From: Fidelibacterota bacterium
Lineage (GTDB): Bacteria; Fidelibacterota; UBA8477
NCBI GenBank assembly: GCA_021734045.1
Contig: JAIPJR010000025.1
Location: forward strand, 1-33,215
DNA length: 33,215 nucleotides
Direction: 5' to 3'
Part shown: positions 28,206-33,215 of the stretch, one piece after another
How positions within the stretch are numbered: the first letter of the stretch is position 1
How the letters are laid out: each line of letters opens with the position of its first letter
The notes under the pieces: model-generated
Told to the model about the DNA's origin: nothing
Seen by the model: the letters and a program-made list of their open reading frames with translations, nothing else
The model's database searches: none
Translations under genes and position numbers: made by a program

Positions 28206-29117
28206 ATGTCCATTGGTCCCCGGGGGTTGACGCCGGCGATTAAAAACATCATTATCATTAATGTGGCAGTATTTCTGTTCCTGAATCTTCTGGGACGGAA
28301 TGCTGGAATTTTGGTACACTATTTTGGATTGAATCCCGAGTTGGTGTTAACACGGGTGATGATCTGGCAGCCGGTGAGCTACATGTTTTTACACGGCGGA
28401 TTCATGCACCTGTTTATGAATATGCTGATGCTGTGGCTGTTTGGTACGGAGCTGGAAATGCTGTGGGGCCGGCGTGAATTTTACCGGTTTTATTTCATCA
28501 CCGGCATTGGCTCGGGAATCCTGTCGATTGTGCCTTATATCGTGGGTGTCTTGACTCAGGGGACTTCTTTTTCGCCGGTGATAATCGGTGCCAGCGGTGC
28601 CGTTTACGGAATTTTGCTGGCCTTTGCCCTTACCTGGCCGGATCGTACGGTTTATCTCTATTTCATCATGCCGGTGAAGGTAAAACACCTCATGATTTTC
28701 ATGGGCATTATTACTTTTCTCTCGGTGGGTAACCGTGACGGTGTCAGTCATGTGACACATCTGGGTGGTTTGTTGGTGGCGTGGCTTTATTTGCGCTATC
28801 ACGGTAATTACCGTGGTTTTAATCTGAACTTCAACTTGCGGGATTGGCTGAAAAAGTTGAAGCGCATCCAGTTTGTACAAGATAATGACACTCCCGGGCG
28901 CGGATCCGGCGGTAGCCGAATGTCTGGCTTTGGCGGGTGGCAGAAGGTCGGCCGGTCAGACGAATCGCCAACGGATGTTGATCCGGGCAGGGCTCGCGCG
29001 GAACTGGATCATCTGCTGGATAAAATAAACCGGATTGGCTATGAGCAGTTGTCTGAGGAAGAAAAGAAACGACTTTATGAACTTTCCCAGGATATCGCCA
29101 AGCATGAACCCAATTAA
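28206..29117 (+). CDS. Rhomboid-family intramembrane serine protease
   Basis: Membrane protease of 303 residues with six or so helices. It shows the rhomboid landmarks: WQPVSYMFLHGGFMHLFMNM, LWGRREFYRFYF, the active-site GASGAVYG with Ser about 130, and HVTHLGG with His about 185, the Ser-His dyad. The tail contains a short helical motif (LDHLLDKINRIGYEQLSEEE) like that on rhomboids of Bacteroidota and relatives. I choose the ATG at 28206 because AAGGTGG is 7 bases upstream; an in-frame ATG at 28173 would add 11 residues. Substrates are unknown. Confidence 0.9.
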   Translation: MSIGPRGLTPAIKNIIIINVAVFLFLNLLGRNAGILVHYFGLNPELVLTRVMIWQPVSYMFLHGGFMHLFMNMLMLWLFGTELEMLWGRREFYRFYFITGIGSGILSIVPYIVGVLTQGTSFSPVIIGASGAVYGILLAFALTWPDRTVYLYFIMPVKVKHLMIFMGIITFLSVGNRDGVSHVTHLGGLLVAWLYLRYHGNYRGFNLNFNLRDWLKKLKRIQFVQDNDTPGRGSGGSRMSGFGGWQKVGRSDESPTDVDPGRARAELDHLLDKINRIGYEQLSEEEKKRLYELSQDIAKHEPN

Positions 29118-29120
29118 AGG

Positions 29121-29585
29121 GTGGAAGCAGAAAAAACAGCGTATCGAATGGTAAGGCTATTGAGATTGAGACACTCTAATAAAGTCAGGACCTATTGCAT
29201 CCCGTTTTCTGACCAGTTCGAAGAGGTGGTGAGGGCTGAATTTCAAAAATTTACAGCCGATATCCCCATGAAACCGGACGATCGCCTGGCGGCGAGCATG
29301 GCATTAAATGAGTTGGCCTTGAACGCTGTGGAACACAGCCGCAGCGAAGATAATCAGGTCGTAATCACCTTCCGGTTTTTAGGCGGCAGCCTGAATATTC
29401 AGGTGCGCGACAAGGGTCGCGGGTTGGTTGTTTCTGAGCCCAAGGCTCGTTATTACCGTGGACACGGTTTTAATATTGTTAAAGCGCTCTGTGACAGAAT
29501 GGACGTGCATCCATCAGGCACAGGGCTAACCGTTTCAATAACGAAAAATCTATGGAGGCCTCAAATTGGTGGATTTTCCATATAG
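29121..29585 (+). CDS. Anti-sigma-factor-type HATPase (RsbW/SpoIIAB-like)
   Basis: A stand-alone GHKL ATPase domain of about 150 residues with N-box ASMALNELALNAVEHS, G1 box VRDKGRGL and G2 box GHGFNIVKALCD. Such proteins act as serine kinases that bind a target and phosphorylate a STAS antagonist in partner switching. The STAS gene follows at once with a 17-20 base overlap. The GTG at 29121 lies directly after the rhomboid stop; an ATG at 29148 is an alternative, and neither has a good ribosome binding site. No sigma factor is adjacent, so the regulated partner may be the GAF-AAA protein two genes on. Confidence 0.85.
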   Translation: MEAEKTAYRMVRLLRLRHSNKVRTYCIPFSDQFEEVVRAEFQKFTADIPMKPDDRLAASMALNELALNAVEHSRSEDNQVVITFRFLGGSLNIQVRDKGRGLVVSEPKARYYRGHGFNIVKALCDRMDVHPSGTGLTVSITKNLWRPQIGGFSI

Positions 29586-29907
29586 TCTGGTTAACCAGGA
29601 CCAGGCAGTTGTGCTAAGAATCGGCGGTTATATTGATCGCCGGGGCATTAAGCAGTTGCGTGAGACATTGCTGGAGGAATACGCTAACGGCAATAAACCC
29701 ATCATTGTCAATTTTTCTAACGGTGAGCCTAACAGCCTGTTGGTGGCCATCTTTTTTGAGATTTTGGATATGGCGAACAAGGATCCCCAAAAGATTGCTT
29801 TCTCCAATCTGAATGAGCCGATTCACCGGGCGCTGGAAGCGACGGGAATTCTTTCGCTCTGTGCGGTGTATGCAGATGAAAATGAAGCGCTGGAGCGGTT
29901 GAAATGA
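29566..29907 (+). CDS. STAS-domain protein, anti-anti-sigma-like
   Basis: A 113-residue single STAS domain (VVLRIGGYIDRRGIKQLRETL, IIVNFSN, LEATGILSLCAVYADENEAL). In SpoIIAA/RsbV the phosphorylated Ser sits in a DSSG motif; here the segment reads GEPNSLLVAIF, so the Ser is kept but the surrounding acidic and Gly residues are not. GGAGG lies 7 bases before a TTG (29566) and 10 before a GTG (29569); either could be the start. It overlaps the HATPase gene upstream and the GAF-AAA gene downstream (ATGA), so the three form a coupled unit. Confidence 0.8.
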   Translation: MVDFPYSLVNQDQAVVLRIGGYIDRRGIKQLRETLLEEYANGNKPIIVNFSNGEPNSLLVAIFFEILDMANKDPQKIAFSNLNEPIHRALEATGILSLCAVYADENEALERLK

Positions 29908-31337
29908 GTCCTGCCGACCCGCGTCTTTTTCTGCTATACCGCAGCCTGGAAGAGCTGGCTGACCTGGAATTAACAGCCTCATCTTACCAGGAGGCTTTTG
30001 AAACCATTCAGCAGGTATTCATGGGGGTTTTGGGCGTCAGTCGGGGGGCGTTTCTTATCAAGCAATTCGATAAAGATGTCTGTGAGGTGGCTTATAAGCG
30101 GGGGTTGAATTTACCACTGGGTTTTAAAATTCCGGTAAATGGTCTGGAGGATGCGACGGAAAAAACGCTGAAAACCATGGGGGTTGAATTTGTTCTGCCG
30201 TTGTATCATCACAACCAGTGTACCGGATTAATTTTACTGGGCGAGAAGATGAATGGGAAGCCATTCGTTTTGGAGGACCGCAAGCTGGTAGAGCCCATCG
30301 CCAACCTGGTGGGAATGGTTCTGGCGAACTTTATGCATTATTACGAAAGCCTGTCCGAAAGAGATGATCTGAAGGTTGAAAATCGACGCCTGAAAACACT
30401 GGTAGAAACCCGTTTCAGTATCCGGGAAGTGGTGGGGGTCTCATCTGCTTTCCAGAAAACGATTCGTCAGGCAACAATATTCGCCCAGTCAAACCACCCC
30501 CTGTTGCTGGCGGGTGAATATGGCACGGGAAAAGAGTTTCTCGCTCGCTTCATTCACCACCAGGGACCCCGCAGCATGAATGCCATTTATGTTTTGGATG
30601 CTGAAACGATTTCCAGAACCCAATGGCTGAAGCAGCACCCCAAAGATCTATCTGCGGAAGCACAAAAACGCCTGAACCAACTGCGTGGCGGTACGGTGGT
30701 TATTCTGGGTATTGAAGAAATTGATGCAGAATTTCAACAAGGCCTCTTTAGAGCGCTTAACAATCCTGATGTGTCCAGTATTCCAGCCATGTATGATTTG
30801 CGCATGATTCTCACAGCCCGCCAGGATCCCGATGAATTGGTTCAGGATGGGCGGTTATTGCCGGAGCTGCGGGACTATCTGAAGGGATATATTCTTGAAG
30901 TAGCGCCTCTGTCGGAACGACAGGAGGCCATTCCTATCATCGCGCAAAAGATTTTGGAAACGTTGATGGTGGAATATAACCGGCCGGGTTTAAGCTTTTC
31001 ATCTGCTGCCCTGCGGTATCTGTCCGCCCGAGCCTATTCGGAAAATGTGCGTGAGTTGGAAAATCTGGTTGAGCGAGCGGTTGTGGCGCTCCCTTTGGAC
31101 AAGCATGAAATCACCCTGGCCGTTCTTCAGCCAGTGGAGTTGATTGGGCGGGACGATTTTAAATCGCCGCTCCCCCAAACCATGCAGGACCTGGAAGAGT
31201 TTAAAGAGGGAATGGTTTTACGAGCGCTGGAACAGAATAACTGGAAGAAAATCGCAGCCGCTGAATCATTGGGTGTATCTCGCCAGACAATTGATAATCT
31301 CATCGCTCGCTACAACATCAGCCGACCCGGGCACTGA
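29904..31337 (+). CDS. GAF - AAA+ - Fis-type regulator related to sigma-54 activators but lacking GAFTGA
   Basis: 477 residues. A GAF-like sensor (about 20-150) leads by a coiled linker to an AAA+ domain. Walker A is GEYGTGKE (204-211). The Walker B region reads GGTVVILGIEEID (about 261-273) where sigma-54 activators have FLDEIG. The GAFTGA loop that contacts sigma-54 is absent; the segment between Walker A and B is shorter and reads SRTQWLKQHPKDLS. Later motifs YSENVRELENLVERAVV and a Fis-type helix-turn-helix (WKKIAAAESLGVSRQTIDNLI) are kept. It thus probably binds DNA but is unlikely to open sigma-54 promoters. It is coupled to the HATPase and STAS genes, suggesting regulation by partner switching. 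Confidence 0.8.
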   Translation: MSPADPRLFLLYRSLEELADLELTASSYQEAFETIQQVFMGVLGVSRGAFLIKQFDKDVCEVAYKRGLNLPLGFKIPVNGLEDATEKTLKTMGVEFVLPLYHHNQCTGLILLGEKMNGKPFVLEDRKLVEPIANLVGMVLANFMHYYESLSERDDLKVENRRLKTLVETRFSIREVVGVSSAFQKTIRQATIFAQSNHPLLLAGEYGTGKEFLARFIHHQGPRSMNAIYVLDAETISRTQWLKQHPKDLSAEAQKRLNQLRGGTVVILGIEEIDAEFQQGLFRALNNPDVSSIPAMYDLRMILTARQDPDELVQDGRLLPELRDYLKGYILEVAPLSERQEAIPIIAQKILETLMVEYNRPGLSFSSAALRYLSARAYSENVRELENLVERAVVALPLDKHEITLAVLQPVELIGRDDFKSPLPQTMQDLEEFKEGMVLRALEQNNWKKIAAAESLGVSRQTIDNLIARYNISRPGH

Positions 31338-31392
31338 GCCCGATCCATTGCTCTTTCAATCTCGGTCGTGGTTCCCACAATAAGGCAAATCC

Positions 31393-32685
31393 ATGATCAG
31401 CATTCCCATAGCATACGGTCACCATGAAATTCGTCTCGCACTTCCGCGCCTGAATCTCCGCCATGAAGTTGGTGTGAAAAAACCATCAAAAGCGGGGAGT
31501 GACAAGGTCTTGTCCTCCGCACTCAGGTCTTTGCGCCCTGAACTGGTTCAAAACCAGCGGGTCATGATTCTCTGTGATGACTATACCCGCCCGACCCCGC
31601 GTTCCCGTGTGTTTCGCGCGCTTTTCCCCAAGTTATCCACCGCGAAAAGTGTAGATTTTCTTATTACAACCGGCACGCACCAGGCACAGACACCCGGTAA
31701 TGAATCGATTTTGGCGGCCGCCCATCGTTATGCAGAAATGGCAGGCTTGGAAGCGTTCCGTGCCTTTGTGCACGATATAAATTCTGCCGAATTTGTCTCC
31801 GGTGGCAACACCAGCCGGGGCACTGAAGTCCAATTCAATTACCTTTTGGAAAAACCGGAGGTTTTTATCGTCATTTCCGATATGAAACCCCACTATTTTT
31901 CTGGCTATTCCAGCCCGATAAAACATTTTATCCCCGGCTGTTGTGATTTTGCCGCCATTGAGAATAATCATAGTATGGCGCTGGACACACAGGCGTCCTT
32001 TGGTCGCCATCCACTGCATCGTAAACATGACCGCCGAACGAATCCGGTGGCGGAAGATCAATTGGAAGGGATGCGCCTGATTGTGAAAGACCGGCCGGTT
32101 TACGCGCTGCATCTCATCACCGTGGATAGTGAAATTCATGACGCCCTTTTTGGGGAGACATTTCAAACCCAGCCTGAGATGTTTGAACGTGTAGATGCAT
32201 ATTTTGGTGCACGGGTACAGCCGGCGGATATTGCCATTGTGACAGCCGGCGGTTATCCCGATGATGAAAGTCTCTACACGGCGCAGCGGGCACTGGAATT
32301 GACGGCCGCCGGCGTGAAACCAGGGGGGCGGGTGCTCTTTCTGGCGGCGTGTGAGAACGGCATTGGCACAGAAAAAGCGATTAAAAATTTTTACCAGCCA
32401 CTCACTCGTCCGCTGCCGGATGTTTTAAAAACGATAGAAGAGAACTATGTACTTTTCACCCACAAACCATACAAATTTGCGGTGATGATACAGAATCTTA
32501 CAGAACTGGCGGTTAAGAGCGAATTATCCGATGAAGTGCTGGCCACCGCACACCTCGTTCCGGCCCGGGACCCGCAGGTCGTATTAAATAATTGGCTGGC
32601 TCAATCGCCCGGTGCGTCAGTCAATATTTTCCATCACGCCAATAAACTGGCGATTTATACGCAGGACGATGAATCAGATGAGTAG
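31393..32685 (+). CDS. LarA-family (DUF2088) nickel-pincer-dependent racemase-like protein
   Basis: Protein of 430 residues matching lactate racemase LarA in length. Motifs in order are CDDYTRPTP, ITTGTHQAQT (His108-like), SDMKPHYFSGYSSPIKHFIPG (His174- and Lys184-like), ENNHSMALD (His200-like), and FLAACENGIGTE. These are the residues that hold the nickel-pincer cofactor in LarA, so catalysis is plausible. LarA-family members isomerise or epimerise various 2-hydroxy acids, and the substrate here is unknown. The cofactor genes larB, larC and larE are not in the window. It lies 55 bases after the GAF-AAA gene, with AAGG before the ATG. Confidence 0.85.
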   Translation: MISIPIAYGHHEIRLALPRLNLRHEVGVKKPSKAGSDKVLSSALRSLRPELVQNQRVMILCDDYTRPTPRSRVFRALFPKLSTAKSVDFLITTGTHQAQTPGNESILAAAHRYAEMAGLEAFRAFVHDINSAEFVSGGNTSRGTEVQFNYLLEKPEVFIVISDMKPHYFSGYSSPIKHFIPGCCDFAAIENNHSMALDTQASFGRHPLHRKHDRRTNPVAEDQLEGMRLIVKDRPVYALHLITVDSEIHDALFGETFQTQPEMFERVDAYFGARVQPADIAIVTAGGYPDDESLYTAQRALELTAAGVKPGGRVLFLAACENGIGTEKAIKNFYQPLTRPLPDVLKTIEENYVLFTHKPYKFAVMIQNLTELAVKSELSDEVLATAHLVPARDPQVVLNNWLAQSPGASVNIFHHANKLAIYTQDDESDE

Positions 32686-33215
32686 ATTGAAAAGGCCAAG
32701 TGTCTTAAAAGCGATGATAATTGGAGCAGTTTTAATGCTGACGGCCAGTGCCTGGGCGATAGTCCCGTTTCGGGCGGACGTCCATCATCTCACACCCGGA
32801 GCCATCACCATCAGCGACGGGAACCTGGATTTTGGCGATGTGAGCCTTGGCGAGTGGATATTGGAAACCCTTTGGGTTTACAATGGCACGGAGGATACAC
32901 TGCTTCTGAGTTACCAGGATATGTTCACAACATCTGCTGTTTTTGATCTCTGGGAATGGACTTCTCCGGTACTGCCACCCATGGATTCCACGTGGATTAG
33001 TGTGAAATTCCAGCCATCAACAAATATCCTGTATGAAGGATTTCTGTTAGCTCAGGTAAGCGATTGCGATCAGGGTATTGTGGTGGCATTAGCCGGGGCC
33101 GGACGGAGCAGTGCGGATTATGCCCTGACATTTAACAAATTTGGCGAGGAGTTAAAAGCTGCGCTGCCGAACCTTTTCCCCGGTCAGACCGATCTGGGGT
33201 ATAACGGCGCTCGCG
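32678..33215 (+). CDS. Secreted protein with anchor-like beta domain and endonuclease I-like start, truncated by window end
   Basis: An open frame begins at ATG 32678, overlapping the LarA-family stop by 8 bases, and runs off the edge (about 179 residues seen). The N-terminus (KAMIIGAVLMLTASAWA) is a signal peptide. Residues about 30-140 look like an immunoglobulin-like choice-of-anchor domain (LDFGDVSLGEW, VYNGTEDTLLL, WISVKFQPST). The last visible part (FGEELKAALPNLFPGQ, then TDLGYNGAR) resembles the start of bacterial endonuclease I (EndA) domains, which typically read LKxALHxII then YxxAR or W. The nuclease call rests on this short piece. Confidence 0.6.
   Translation, partial: MSRLKRPSVLKAMIIGAVLMLTASAWAIVPFRADVHHLTPGAITISDGNLDFGDVSLGEWILETLWVYNGTEDTLLLSYQDMFTTSAVFDLWEWTSPVLPPMDSTWISVKFQPSTNILYEGFLLAQVSDCDQGIVVALAGAGRSSADYALTFNKFGEELKAALPNLFPGQTDLGYNGAR

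Noticed and set aside
29904-31337. Classical sigma-54 activator
   Set aside because: The GAFTGA loop is absent and Walker B is altered, so the standard sigma-54 role is unlikely.

Overview
The window reads as a bacterial chromosomal segment around a replication origin. It comes from a didermic bacterium: it encodes SurA-type periplasmic chaperones, lipoproteins and periplasmic multiheme cytochromes. A DivIVA-domain protein, a rhomboid protease with an acidic helical tail and a secreted endonuclease I-like protein at the right edge suggest a poorly sampled lineage near the Fibrobacteres-Chlorobi-Bacteroidetes / Calditrichota / Marinimicrobia groups. That placement is an inference from gene content, not a phylogeny. 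I see no rRNA, tRNA, CRISPR array, insertion sequence or phage gene.

Left arm (1-8106, all + strand): the 3' end of mnmG overlaps mfd, and a near-perfect parS centromere site lies inside the overlap. Three parvulin/SurA-family proteins follow (two lipoproteins, then SurA), ending at a strong intrinsic terminator. Centre (8107-8688): a 582-bp non-coding region holds at least five DnaA-box-like 9-mers, two of them perfect, a nested inverted repeat and an AT-rich stretch. I interpret it as oriC. It is followed by dnaN, recF, a DciA/DUF721 gene, gyrB and gyrA, with no dnaA in the window.

Right of gyrA (15917-18948): yggS, divIVA, a short protein that keeps only the middle of the purine nucleoside phosphorylase fold, ssb and a Nudix hydrolase, closely packed. 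A minus-strand block (19010-21363) carries a LiaF-like membrane protein, a DCC-family thiol oxidoreductase fused to a membrane domain, and an AlkD-like DNA glycosylase. On the + strand come a secreted esterase, a second Nudix hydrolase, and a two-gene respiratory module of an octaheme HAO-family cytochrome plus a membrane-anchored NapC/NirT-like hexaheme cytochrome, closed by a terminator.

The last part (26072-33215) holds an MFS transporter coupled to recO, a rhomboid protease, a partner-switching set (HATPase anti-sigma-like kinase, STAS protein, and a GAF-AAA-Fis regulator lacking the GAFTGA loop), a LarA-family protein, and the start of a secreted endonuclease I-like protein that runs off the edge. 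The most interesting items are the origin/parS architecture without dnaA, the partner switch joined to a degenerate enhancer-binding-like protein, the HAO/NapC pair with its possible structured leader, the relict PNP-like protein, and a hairpin that appears to bridge the recF ribosome binding site to its start codon.
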